Positions 8,071 to 18,248 of a stretch of 64,000 nt of DNA are shown piece after piece. Made by a program: the position numbers and the translations under genes. The first letter of the stretch is position 1. Each line of letters starts with the position of its first letter. The stretch lies in assembly GCA_001449105.1 (NCBI GenBank), contig LNIY01000073.1, positions 124,001 to 188,000 on the forward strand, in the 5' to 3' direction. The DNA comes from Caulobacter vibrioides (GTDB taxonomy: Bacteria; Pseudomonadota; Alphaproteobacteria; Caulobacterales; Caulobacteraceae). The notes beneath the pieces are model-generated. The model was given only the letters and a program-made list of their open reading frames with translations. It ran no database searches and had not been told where the DNA came from.

Positions 8071-9294
8071 GCGGATCCCAGTCCTCAGGCAAGTCCTCCG
8101 GCAAGTCCGCCGCCATGTTCTCGCCGATGACCATGCTGGTGCTGGTCCTCGTCGGCGTCATCTCGTTCACGGGCCTGGCCGTGCTGTCGGCCTACGCGCC
8201 CGAACTGCGCAAGGGCGACGACGGCGGCGGCCACGCCCTGTCGCGCTCGTCCTCCGGTTTCGGAGCCATCTCGCGCCTGCTCAGCCTGATGGGCGAGCCG
8301 GTGCTGACCAGCCGCGGCGACCTGCCGGCCTCGGCCGAGGAGGGGCTGCTGGTCCTCACCCCGTCGGCGGGCATGTCGCCCGTGCCGCTGGAGCGCAACG
8401 ACCACATCGGCCCGACGCTGATCGTGCTGCCCAAATGGATGAGCACGGCCGATCCCAAGCACCGGGGCTGGGTGACCACCCTGGGGGAAAACCCCGCGGG
8501 CCAGGCTCTGTCGGTGCTGCCGGAGTCCCTGCGCAAGGACGTCAAGCTGAACGAGGCCCCAGGCAAGCGCACGGTCCGCCTGCGCCGCCCGGGCGGCGAG
8601 GCCTTCGGCGCGCCGGTGACCATCGAGGCCTCCCGCACCCTGTCGGGGCCGGGCTGGACGCCGGTGCTGCTCGACCAGAACGGCGGCGCGGTGCTGGCCA
8701 TGCACGGCGACAGCTGGACCTACGTGCTCGCCGATCCCGACTACTTGAACACCCAGGGCCTGAAGACCGTCGACGGCGCGCGCACCGCCGTGGCCATGCT
8801 GGACCTGATCCGCGACGAAGACGCGCCGGTGATCTTCGACGTCACCCTGCACGGCTTCAAGCGCACCCGCAGCCTGATGCGCCTGGTCCTGGAGCCGCCG
8901 CTGCTGGGCGCGACCCTGGTGGCCGCCGCCCTGGCCTTGCTGGCCGGCGCCCAGGCGTTCGCGCGCTTCGGTCCGCCGCTGCGTTCGCGCCGCGCCGTGG
9001 CCCTGGGCAAGGCGGCGCTGGCCGACAACACCGCGGGCCTGGTGCGTCTGGCCCGTCGCGAGCACCGTATGGCGCCGCTTTACGCCCGCCTGATCCAGGC
9101 CTCTGCCGCGCGCGCCATCGGCGCGCCGCGCGGCCTGGACGAGCTGGAACTCGAAGCCTTTCTCGATCGCGTCAGCCGCATCGTCGGCGCGACCCACACC
9201 TATTCGGCCCTTGCCGAACGGGCGCGGGCGGCCTCGCCGTCCGACCTGATGGCCGTGGCGCGCGATCTCCATACTTGGAAGCAGGAGCTCATCC

Positions 9295-9308
<14 letters not shown>
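8058..9308 (+). CDS. DUF4350 domain membrane protein
   Basis: 416 residues. One helix near the N-terminus (about 24-45, FSPMTMLVLVLVGVISFTGL) and a second near 275-297 (LLGATLVAAALALLAGAQAF) bracket an external domain with the DUF4350 theme (SSSGFGAISRLLSLMGEPV, DPDYLNTQGL). A cytoplasmic tail follows. It overlaps the previous gene by 13 bases and MoxR by 14. This family is a regular companion of MoxR ATPases; no activity can be assigned from sequence. Confidence 0.85.
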
Positions 9309-10247
<939 letters not shown>

Positions 10248-10251
<4 letters not shown>

Positions 10252-11561
10252 TCTATCCCACGCGCCGCGCCGTCGTCGCCGTCGCCGCCGGGGTTCCGGG
10301 GGCGCTGGTCGTCGGCGTGCTCGCGCCGGCCGGGTGGCTGGCCGGACCGATCTGGATCGGCGTCATGCTGCTGGCCATGGTCGCCGACGCTCTGTCGGGA
10401 GGATCGCGCACGCGGCTGACCCTGGACGAGCCCCGGCGGCCGTTCCTGTCGGTGGCGCGCACGGCGCGGATCGCCTTCACCACGCGCTTCGGCAAGGGTC
10501 CCGCCCCGGACCGCGCGGAGGCGGCCCTCGACGCCGACGACCGCCTGGGCCTGCAGCCCCGCTTCGCCCGCACCGAGGTCAATGAGCGTGCGGCCACCTT
10601 CGACTTCTCCCTGACGCCCGAGCGGCGCGGGGAGGGACGCCTGCATCGGCTGTGGGTGCGCTGGACCGGCCCGCTGGGCCTGGTCTGGAAGCAGCAGAGC
10701 TTCGTTCTGGAGCTGGACGCGCCGACCGGCACCGACCTGCAGGGCGTGCGCGAGGAGGCCGTACGGATGCTGGCCCGCGACGCGGTGATCGGCAGCAAGA
10801 CCCAGGTCGATCGCGGCGAGGGCTCCGAGTTCGAGGCCCTCAAGGAGTTCCAGACCGGCATGGATCCGCGCGCCATCGACTGGAAGCAGTCGGCGCGGCA
10901 CCTGCACCTGCTGGCCAAGGAATTCCGCACCGAGCGCAACCACCATATCGTGATGGCCATCGATGGCGGCCGGGCCATGTGCGAGCCCGTCGGCGGCGCG
11001 CCCAAGGTCGATCGGGCCATCAACGCCGGCCTGCTCCTGGCCTATGCCTGCCTGCGGGCCGGCGACCGGGCCGGTCTGTATTCGTTCGATTCAGCGCCCC
11101 GCCTGCTCACCGGCGTGGTCAGCGGCCTGGACGCCTTCCGCCAGTTGCAGCACGCCGCCGGCCGCATCGACTACTCGGCCGAGGAGACCAACTACACGCT
11201 GGCCCTCAACACCCTGGCGGCCAAGCTGCGCCGGCGCTCGCTGGTGGTGGTGTTCACCGACTTCACCGACCCCACGGCCGCCGAGCTGATGATCGAGGCC
11301 TCGGCCCACCTGCTGCGCCGCCACCTGGTGCTGTTCGTGGTCATGCAGGACGAGGAGCTGGAGACCATGGCGGCCGCCGAGCCGTTCGAGCCGGCCGACG
11401 TCTCGCGCGCCGTCGTCTCGGCCAGCCTGCTGCGCGAGCGCGAGGCCGTCGTCGCCCGCCTGCGCCGGATGGGCGCCCACATCGTCGAGGCGCCCGCCGC
11501 CCGCATCGGCCCGGCCCTGATCAACGCCTATGTCGACCTCAAGCGGAGGGATCTCCTGTGA
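10248..11561 (+). CDS. DUF58 protein (vWA-like) with degenerate MIDAS
   Basis: 437 residues, GTG start overlapping the MoxR stop. Two N-terminal helices (about 8-48) are followed by the DUF58 signature GSEFEALKEFQTGMDPRAID and WKQSARHLHLLAKEF at about 202-225, then a vWA-like fold. The metal-site loop reads Ala-Ile-Asp239-Gly-Gly-Arg instead of the usual Asp-x-Ser-x-Ser, so the metal-binding serine appears lost while the fold is kept (LVVVFTDFTDP). Expected partner of MoxR at the inner membrane. Confidence 0.92.
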
Positions 11562-12565
11562 TCGACGTCAAGGTCGACGGCCGCCTGAAGAGCCAGCGCT
11601 TCCGCCAGGAACGCGAGGCCGATTGGAAGCGCCTCGAGCGGCTGATGGAAAAGGTCGAGAAGGGCTCGATGGCCAGCCTTTCCGAGGATGAGATCCTGGC
11701 CGCGCCCGTGCTCTATCGCGCGGCCCTGTCGTCGCTTTCGGTGGCCCGCGCCACCTCGCTCGACCGGGGCATGATCGACTATCTGGAGATGCTCTGCGCC
11801 CGGGCCTACTTCTTCGTCTACGGCTCGCGCGAGACCCTGCGCGGCCAGCTGGCGGCGTTCTTCGCCGGAGGCTGGCCGGCCGCCGTGCGCGGCCTGTGGC
11901 GCGAGACCCTGGTCAGCGTCGCTCTGATGGTGATCGGCGCGCTGGTCGGGGCCTGGCTCTTCCACCAGGACGCCGAGTGGTACTACGCCTTCATGCCCAA
12001 GGAGATGGCCGGCGGCCGCGATCCGGCGGCCACCACCGAGATGCTCCGCTCGACCCTGAACGGCAGCAAGGACGGCAGCGGCCTGTCGTTCTTCGCCACC
12101 TTCCTCTTCACCCACAACGCCCAGGTGGCGTTGCTGGCCTTCGCGCTGGGCTTTGCCCTATGCGTCCCGACCGCGATGCTGGTGATCTATAACGGCGTGA
12201 TGCTGGGCGTGTTCTTCTCGCTGTTCGCCACCCGCGGGCTCGGCGTCGAGGCCGGGGGCTGGCTGGCGATCCATGGGGTCACCGAACTGTTCGCCGTCTG
12301 CCTGGCCGGCGCGGCGGGGCTGAAGATCGGCTGGTCGGTGGCCTTCCCGGGCGAGCGCAGCCGCCTCGACGCGGCGGCCGCGGCCGGCCGGCAGGCCGCC
12401 ACGGTCATGGGCGGGGTCGTGGTCATGCTGTTCTTCGCGGGCCTGCTGGAGGGCTTCGGTCGCCAGCTGATCACCTTCACCCCGGCCCGCTACGGCGTCG
12501 CGGCGGCCACCGCCCTGGTCTGGGGCCTCTACTTCTACGGCCCGCGCCGGAGGGCCGGGGCATGA
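11558..12565 (+). CDS. SpoIIM/DUF95 family integral membrane protein
   Basis: 335 residues from a GTG at 11558 that overlaps the DUF58 stop. A charged N-terminus (RFRQEREADWKRLERLM) is followed by helices at about 120-140, 190-225 (VALLAFALGFALCVPTAMLV), 240-265 and two near the C-terminus. The segment YNGVMLGVFFSLFATRGLG and the histidine-containing AIHGVTELFAV are typical of the SpoIIM family. In spore formers it drives membrane remodelling; outside them it is found in MoxR operons with unknown function. Confidence 0.88.
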   Translation: MIDVKVDGRLKSQRFRQEREADWKRLERLMEKVEKGSMASLSEDEILAAPVLYRAALSSLSVARATSLDRGMIDYLEMLCARAYFFVYGSRETLRGQLAAFFAGGWPAAVRGLWRETLVSVALMVIGALVGAWLFHQDAEWYYAFMPKEMAGGRDPAATTEMLRSTLNGSKDGSGLSFFATFLFTHNAQVALLAFALGFALCVPTAMLVIYNGVMLGVFFSLFATRGLGVEAGGWLAIHGVTELFAVCLAGAAGLKIGWSVAFPGERSRLDAAAAAGRQAATVMGGVVVMLFFAGLLEGFGRQLITFTPARYGVAAATALVWGLYFYGPRRRAGA

Positions 12566-13452
12566 GCGACGCCGCGACCACGATCAAGCTGACCCGGCCC
12601 TTCGTCACGCCCGAGGGCGTCGACCTGCGCCTGCAACTGGCCGACGCCAGCCAGCGGGCCGGCGCCTTCCTGCTGGACGCGGCGATCATGATGGGCGTGC
12701 TCATCGTGACCTCGATCCTGATCGGCCTGATCGGCGTCGGGGCCTGGAAGGCCGCGGGGATCAAGGGCGCGGAGGTGATGGCCGTGCTCTGGCTGCTCGG
12801 CTTCTTCCTGCTGCGCAACTTCTACTTCGTCGGCTTCGAGCTCAGCGCCGCGGCCGCAACGCCGGGCAAGCGGGTCATGGGCATCCGGGTCGCCGCGCGC
12901 GACGGCGGCCGCCTGCGTCCCGGCGCTATCTTCGCCCGCAACGCCATGCGCGAGCTGGAGATATTCATTCCGATCAGCATGCTGTTCGCCCCGGCCGGCG
13001 TCGAGGGCGGCGGCGTCGAGGGCTGGATGTACCTGCTGGGCGTCACCTGGGCGTGCGTGTTCCTGCTGTTTCCGCTGTTCAACAAGGACCGCCTGCGGGC
13101 CGGAGACCTGATCGGCGGCACCTGGGTCGTCCGCGCGCCCAAGCGCAAGCTGATGCGCGATATGGCCGATGAGGGGGCCGAGCGCCTGCAGCGCTACGCC
13201 TTCACCCCCGAGCAGATCGACGCCTACGGGGCCAAGGAGCTGCACGTGCTGGAAGACGTCCTGCGCCAGCGCGAGCGCAAGACGATGCGGGCGGTCGCCG
13301 ACCGCATCGCCGGCAAGATCGGCTGGACCCGCCTGGCCGAGGAAGACGACTACGACTTCCTCAGCGCCTACTACGCGGCCCTGCGCAAGCGGCTGGAGGC
13401 GCGCCTGCTGATGGGCGTGCGGCGCCGCGACAAGCACGACGTCGCACGCTGA
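12562..13452 (+). CDS. RDD-family membrane protein
   Basis: 296 residues, ATG overlapping the SpoIIM-like stop by four bases. The RDD domain (about 20-190) has the conserved Arg/Asp positions (SQRAGAFLLDAAIM) and TPGKRVMGIRV, plus about four membrane helices. A cytoplasmic tail at 200-296 is rich in charged residues (LRQRERKTMRAVADRIA). Last gene of the operon; it meets the D-aminoacylase gene tail to tail with 24 bases between. Confidence 0.88.
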   Translation: MSDAATTIKLTRPFVTPEGVDLRLQLADASQRAGAFLLDAAIMMGVLIVTSILIGLIGVGAWKAAGIKGAEVMAVLWLLGFFLLRNFYFVGFELSAAAATPGKRVMGIRVAARDGGRLRPGAIFARNAMRELEIFIPISMLFAPAGVEGGGVEGWMYLLGVTWACVFLLFPLFNKDRLRAGDLIGGTWVVRAPKRKLMRDMADEGAERLQRYAFTPEQIDAYGAKELHVLEDVLRQRERKTMRAVADRIAGKIGWTRLAEEDDYDFLSAYYAALRKRLEARLLMGVRRRDKHDVAR

Positions 13453-13476
13453 AGCAGGAACCGGCTCTCGGGCGCC

Positions 13477-14928
13477 TCAGGCGGCCGAGCGCAGGAAGCG
13501 GCCGGCGCGCGCGCCGACGACGCCGCCGCCGCTGAAGGCCAGGGCGCCGTTGACGAACACGTGCTCGACGCCCTTGGCCGGACGCGTGGGGGCCTCGTAG
13601 GTGGCCCGGTCGATGATCGCCTCGGCGTCGAACACGGTGAGGTCAGCCTTCATGCCCGCGGCCACGCGGCCGCGTCCGGCCAGGCGGAAGGTGTCGGCGG
13701 CCAGGCCGGTCATCTTGTGCACGGCCGCCTCCAGGCTGATCAGCTTCTCGTCGCGGGCGTAGTGGCCCAGCACGCGCGGGAAGGCCCCCCACAGGCGCGG
13801 ATGCGGGCGCTTGTCGTGCGGCAGGCCGTCCGAGCCGACCATGCAGCAGGGATGGGCCAGGATCGAGCGCATGTCGGCCTCGGCCATCTGGAAGTAGCTG
13901 GCGCCGCCGGGCATCAGCCGCTCGGCCGCCTGCGGCTGGGTCAGCCCCCAGTCGGCGGCGATCGCCGCCAGGGTGCGGCCGGCCATCTCCGGATACGGCT
14001 CGGACCAGTTGACCAGGATCTCGACCTCGCCGTCGGCCAGGTCCGACCGGATGATCGTCGAGCCGGCGGTGTAGGGGTAGCAGTCCAGGTGCACCGGCTG
14101 GCTCTGGCGGGTCTTGTCGATCAGGCCCAGGGTCTCGGCCGCGCGGCCCCAGTTGCGTACGCCGGCGCACTTGTGGTGCGACAGGATCAGCGGCGCGCCA
14201 CTGGGCGCGGCCACGGCGAAGGCCTCCTTCAGGGCCTCGATGATGCCCTCGCGCTCGTCGCGGATGTGGGCGGTGTAGACGCCGCCGGCTTCCGCCACCG
14301 TCCGTGCCAGGGCCTGCAGCTCTTCCAGGTCGGCGGCCCAGGCGGGGGCGTAGAACACGCCCGAGCTCAGGCCCAGCGCGCCCTCGGCCATCGCGTCGCG
14401 CAGCAGCACGTCCATCCGCTCGCGCTCGGCCGGCGTGGCGGCGCGCTCCAGGTCGTCCATGCACAGAACGCGCAGGGTCGAGTGGCCGACCAGGGCCGCC
14501 ACGTTGACGCGCGGGCTGGCCGCTTCGATGGCGCGGCGATAGTCGGCGAAGGCGGCGTAGGCGAAGTCCTCGCGCGCGCCCAGCAGGTTGAACGGCTCGG
14601 CGACGGCTTCGTCGAAGCGCAGCATCGGGGCCGAGATCCCGCAGTTGCCCGCCACCACCGTCGTCACGCCCTGGCTGATCTTGGGCAGCATGTCGGGCTG
14701 GGTGATGCAGACGAGGTCGTCGTGGGTGTGCACGTCGATGAAGCCCGGCGCCACCACAAGGCCCGAGACGTCGATGACCTGCGCCATGCCCACCGGCAGC
14801 GCGGCGCCTACGGCCACGATGGTGTCGCCGGCCAGGGCGACGTCGGCGACGAAGGCCGCGCCGCCGCTGCCGTCGATGACCGTGCCGCCCTTCAGGACGA
14901 TGTCGGCGGCGGGGAGGGGGCTGGCCAT
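13477..14928 (-). CDS. N-acyl-D-amino-acid deacylase (D-aminoacylase)
   Basis: 483 residues, the usual length. Amidohydrolase-fold zinc residues fit the known enzyme by number: His67 and His69 in GFIDVHTHDD, Cys96 in AGNCGIS. Later motifs are HIRDEREG, LSHHKCAG and GSDGLPHDKRPHPRLWG. It removes acyl groups from N-acyl-D-amino acids in the cytoplasm, giving free D-amino acids. The start at 14928 gives MASPLP; the open frame runs further upstream but only across the neighbouring gene. Last of a three-gene minus-strand operon with a PLP enzyme and RidA. Acyl-chain and amino-acid preference cannot be read from sequence. Confidence 0.9.
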   Translation of the reverse strand: MASPLPAADIVLKGGTVIDGSGGAAFVADVALAGDTIVAVGAALPVGMAQVIDVSGLVVAPGFIDVHTHDDLVCITQPDMLPKISQGVTTVVAGNCGISAPMLRFDEAVAEPFNLLGAREDFAYAAFADYRRAIEAASPRVNVAALVGHSTLRVLCMDDLERAATPAERERMDVLLRDAMAEGALGLSSGVFYAPAWAADLEELQALARTVAEAGGVYTAHIRDEREGIIEALKEAFAVAAPSGAPLILSHHKCAGVRNWGRAAETLGLIDKTRQSQPVHLDCYPYTAGSTIIRSDLADGEVEILVNWSEPYPEMAGRTLAAIAADWGLTQPQAAERLMPGGASYFQMAEADMRSILAHPCCMVGSDGLPHDKRPHPRLWGAFPRVLGHYARDEKLISLEAAVHKMTGLAADTFRLAGRGRVAAGMKADLTVFDAEAIIDRATYEAPTRPAKGVEHVFVNGALAFSGGGVVGARAGRFLRSAA

Positions 14929-14960
14929 GGCGTGCGTCGGACTGCTCAAGAGACCGTCAC

Positions 14961-16247
14961 TCAGAAAAAGGTCTTCAGGCCGCCCAGCACCCCGTAGGCC
15001 TCGTCGACCTCCAGCAGCACCGACCACTTGTCGAAAGTCGTGCAGGGGTGGGAGATCTCGAAGCCCAGCAGGTCGCCGACCGCCAGGTCGGCCTCGGGGG
15101 CGATGGTGAGGAAGCCGTGCTGGTCGGCCAGCTTGGCGGTGACGACGCCATCGACGTCCTGCGCCGTCTGGTGCAGGCCGGGGCGGAACCAGCGGCGGGC
15201 CGTCGGCAGGTGGATGTCGAACGAGACGTCGCGCTTGCCCATCATCACGATGGCCATGTCCGGCTGCGGGCGCGAGATCACCCGCGTCCAGACCTCCAGG
15301 GCCGGCCGCAGGCGCGGAGGCGCGCCGACGGCCTCGCGGGCGTCCATGCGGCTCAGGAGCTCGCGATAGAAGCCGCTGTCGTGGGTGACGTAGCAGCCGC
15401 TGCGCAGCACGATCGTCGCGCCCGGCGCCTCGCCGGCCAGGGCGCGGGCCACCAGGTCGTAATAGGCCGAACCGCCGGCGGTCAGCACCACCTCGCCCGT
15501 GGCGTACAGGCTCTCCGCGCGCAGGGCGTGGTGCAGGCCGATCAGGCCATCGAGATAGGCGTCCACCGCTACGGCGTCCTGCGTTGCGTGGTCGCTGAAC
15601 ACCAGGCCCTCGTAGCCCTCGACGCCATGCAGCTCGACGCCGGGCAGGGCGCGGATCAGGCGGGCCAGAACCAGACCCTGCTCGACCGAGCGCACGCCGC
15701 AGCGGCCGTCGGCCATGCCCAGCTCGATCAGCAGGCGGGCGGGCGGGGCGTCCGGGGCGGCGGCGAAGACCTCGGCGATCCCGCGAACGCCGGCCTCGCC
15801 GTCGACCAGCACATAGACCGGGCGCTCGGGGGCGGCGGTGGTCAGGTCGCGAAGGCACTCCGCCTCGGCGCGTCCGACCAGCTGGTTGGCCAGGATCAGG
15901 CGCGGCGCGCCGATCTCGTGGCACAGCTTCAGCTGGGTCATGGTCGCCGCCGTCAGGCCCCAGGCGCCGCCCTCGATCTGCCGTGCCAACAGTTGCGGGC
16001 ACATGGTGGTCTTGGCGTGCGGGGCGAGCCTGGCGCCCGCCGCGTCGACATAGGCCTGCATGACAGACAGATTGTTGTCGATCGCGGCGCGCTTCAGCAC
16101 CGCGGCCGGCATCGGGATGTCGCCGCCGAGCAGGGACAGGCCCCGTCTGGCCAGGTCGCCCAGCGTCTTCACCGAGCCGTCCAGCGGGACGGCCTTGGTT
16201 CCGGGCGCGAGGACCAGCGTGTCGAGATCGGCGGGCGACATGGGCAT
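14961..16247 (-). CDS. DSD1-like PLP-dependent D-amino acid deaminase/aldolase
   Basis: 428 residues, alanine-racemase-type barrel plus a D-serine-dehydratase-like domain. The PLP lysine is Lys79 in APHAKTTMCP. Near the C-terminus SHPCTTFDKW carries the His-x-Cys metal site of this family. Known members deaminate D-serine-type or cleave D-threonine-type substrates. Its place between a D-aminoacylase gene and ridA supports a deaminase that uses the freed D-amino acid and releases an enamine. Gap to ridA is 5 bases and to the deacylase 32 bases. Confidence 0.85.
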   Translation of the reverse strand: MPMSPADLDTLVLAPGTKAVPLDGSVKTLGDLARRGLSLLGGDIPMPAAVLKRAAIDNNLSVMQAYVDAAGARLAPHAKTTMCPQLLARQIEGGAWGLTAATMTQLKLCHEIGAPRLILANQLVGRAEAECLRDLTTAAPERPVYVLVDGEAGVRGIAEVFAAAPDAPPARLLIELGMADGRCGVRSVEQGLVLARLIRALPGVELHGVEGYEGLVFSDHATQDAVAVDAYLDGLIGLHHALRAESLYATGEVVLTAGGSAYYDLVARALAGEAPGATIVLRSGCYVTHDSGFYRELLSRMDAREAVGAPPRLRPALEVWTRVISRPQPDMAIVMMGKRDVSFDIHLPTARRWFRPGLHQTAQDVDGVVTAKLADQHGFLTIAPEADLAVGDLLGFEISHPCTTFDKWSVLLEVDEAYGVLGGLKTFF

Positions 16248-16252
16248 CGGCG

Positions 16253-16642
16253 TCAGGCCTGCGGAACCAGGGCGATGACCTCGATCTCGACCTTGCAGTC
16301 GACCATCATCGGCGACTGAACGCAGGCGCGAGCGGGCAGGGCGTCGCCGAAATAGCTGTTGTAGACGCGGTTGAAGGCGTGGAAGTCGCGGGCGTCGTCC
16401 AGCCAGACATTGGCTTTCACCACGTCCTTCAGGGTGCAGCCGGCCTTGGCCAGGATGCCGACGATGTTCTCGATCACCTTGTGGGTCTGGGGCACGACGC
16501 CGCCGTCGACCAGCACGCCGTTCTCGTCCATCGGCACCTGGCCCGAAACGAAGACGAAGCCGTTGGCCACGGTGGCCTGGCAGAAGGGCAGGGCGTTGCC
16601 GCCGGTGCCCGTGGTGGCCGCGCCGATGCGTTGGATGGACAA
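16253..16642 (-). CDS. RidA-family enamine/imine deaminase
   Basis: 129 residues, the usual RidA size, if translation starts at a TTG at 16642 preceded by GGAG at 7-base spacing; a longer open frame to 16687 has no comparable RBS. Signature GFVFVSGQVPMD, DVVKANVWLDD and PARACVQ, with the carboxylate-binding arginine, are intact. RidA hydrolyses the reactive enamines made by PLP deaminases, matching the DSD1-like enzyme encoded next to it. First gene of the operon. Confidence 0.92.
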   Translation of the reverse strand: MSIQRIGAATTGTGGNALPFCQATVANGFVFVSGQVPMDENGVLVDGGVVPQTHKVIENIVGILAKAGCTLKDVVKANVWLDDARDFHAFNRVYNSYFGDALPARACVQSPMMVDCKVEIEVIALVPQA

Positions 16643-16825
16643 GGAAATCTCCTGACTCAAGGCCCTGTTCTGACCTTCAGGAGCCACGTCGAATGTAATC
16701 GTGTCAACGAAAATGTAGCGAAACTATCATTCTTGATGCGGGTGGGTGCTCGGCCTTGATTGCGGGGCGCTGTCGTTGCCGGTATCAGTCGGTGGGTAGG
16801 CGCTGTTTGGCGAAGGGATCGGGGG
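16643..16825 (-). promoter_or_regulatory. Divergent promoter region, ridA operon / RpiR gene
   Basis: 183 bases between oppositely transcribed genes. It includes an AT-richer patch (about 16695-16735) with a repeated GAAAATGTAGCGAAAC-like motif. RpiR regulators commonly bind such divergent regions, so self-regulation and control of the operon are likely. No site is proven. Confidence 0.45.
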
Positions 16826-17764
16826 ATGAATCAGTCTGAAAGCGCCGTGGACGACGGCGATCTCCTCCCGCGCATCGAGGCGATGATGGAGTCGATGACG
16901 CGCTCCGACCTCAAGATCGCCAAGCTGATCCTGAAGTCGCCGCACGAGTTCGTCCGCGCCAGCGTCCGGTCGGTCGCCACGGATCTTGGCGTCAGTGAAC
17001 CGACCGTCCTGCGCTTTTGCCGCACGATCGGCTGCGAGGGCTTCAAGGACCTGAAGTTCCGCCTGATCCAGGAGCTGGCCCACGCCCAGGCCGTGACCGA
17101 CCAGCGCGAGCGGGCGGCGCGGCCCGCGCCCGCCAGGGCCGAGCCGGTCGCCGCCTCGGGCGCCGACGCCGCGGTCGCCGACCGCCTGTTCGACACCATC
17201 ATCGACGCCCTCGGTCGCACCCGGGAATCCTTGAGCGAAAAGGACCTGCAGGCCGCCGCCCTGGCCATCGCCAAGGCCGCGCGCGTCGTGGTCTACGGCA
17301 TCGGCGGCAGCTCGGCCGCCCTGGCCGGCGAGATTCACAACCGCCTGTTCCGCCTCGACGTGCCGGCCATGGTGTTCACCGACGGCTACGCCCAGCGGAT
17401 GTCGGCCGCGATCCTGTCGCCGGGCGACGTGGCGGTGTTCCTGTCCTCCACCGGCCGCCCGCGCGAGCTGCAGGAGAGCATGGAACTGGCCAAGCACTAC
17501 AAGGCCGTCTGCATCGCCATCACCGACGCGGACTCGCCGCTCGGCCGCGACGCCGACATCTGCCTGCACGTGGGCTTGTCGCCGTCGGGCGTCGAGGAAT
17601 TCCAGCCCAACCCGATGCGCTTCGCCCAGCTGTTCGTCATCGACCGGCTGGCCTATGCCGTGGCCTCGTCCCTGGGTGAGCGGGCCCACCAGATGCTGCG
17701 TCGGGCGCGTGGCAGCGTCGCCTGGCTGCACGGAATCGCGCCCCAGCAGCCGATCGGCGACTGA
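16826..17764 (+). CDS. RpiR-family regulator with SIS domain
   Basis: 312 residues from ATG 16826, with AAGGGATCGGGGG before it; a longer frame to 16760 lacks an RBS. The N-terminal HTH_6 domain (about 15-90) has VATDLGVSEPTVLRFCRTIG, and the SIS sugar-phosphate-binding domain (about 135-265) has VVYGIGGSSAAL and VFLSSTGRPRELQESM. RpiR proteins sense phosphosugars or related catabolites. It lies between the D-amino acid operon and a receptor/permease/hexosaminidase series, probably controlling both. An aminosugar-type effector is plausible but inferred. Confidence 0.92.
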   Translation: MNQSESAVDDGDLLPRIEAMMESMTRSDLKIAKLILKSPHEFVRASVRSVATDLGVSEPTVLRFCRTIGCEGFKDLKFRLIQELAHAQAVTDQRERAARPAPARAEPVAASGADAAVADRLFDTIIDALGRTRESLSEKDLQAAALAIAKAARVVVYGIGGSSAALAGEIHNRLFRLDVPAMVFTDGYAQRMSAAILSPGDVAVFLSSTGRPRELQESMELAKHYKAVCIAITDADSPLGRDADICLHVGLSPSGVEEFQPNPMRFAQLFVIDRLAYAVASSLGERAHQMLRRARGSVAWLHGIAPQQPIGD

Positions 17765-18248
17765 TCCGAGCGCGGCCCCCGCCCGCCGTCGGGAAGGGTG
17801 GTCGGCGCTGTTCTTCGTCGTTCGGTGTGCGGATGCTTGTGGGTGCGGCGTGATCGCCTATTCGATCGTTCGGAATTCAAATTTCATTTGATAGCGGTCT
17901 CATACGTTCCGCGTGTGCGCCAGAGGTTGCTCGCGCCATTCTGAAAGCGGATATTTCATTGGCGCCGTGTTTCTGGGCGCCGTTCTTGTCATTGAAAAAT
18001 ATGGATCTTTTCGGATTGCGTGATGCCGTCATAGGCAATCGTTTTATGATCGCTACATAAATGAATGTTTTGTGATTGACGTTATATGGGGCCTGTGACA
18101 ATCCTTCCTGCGTCCTGAACAGGGCGGGAAATGAAGGCGGCGGCGCGGTTCGCAACAGTATCCGCGCATGATTGTCCGACATTCGAAAACATAAAGAGCA
18201 TCTCTGCGCGAGCAGGGAAGTAATAACACTTACCTGGAGTCGGGTTCA
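17765..18248 (+). promoter_or_regulatory. 484-base AT-richer leader/promoter region
   Basis: No gene seen. The segment from about 17850 to 18240 is clearly richer in A/T than its surroundings and must hold the promoter of the receptor. TCAAAT (17877-17882) and ATTTGA (17886-17891) form a short palindrome suited to an operator, and GGCGCC occurs at 17961-17966 and again at 17976-17981. A minus-strand frame of 101 codons here has no family resemblance and was not called. Confidence 0.5.

Noticed and set aside
17877..18182. 101-codon minus-strand frame before the large receptor
   Set aside because: Lies in an AT-rich promoter region, has no recognisable motif or RBS and atypical codon use.
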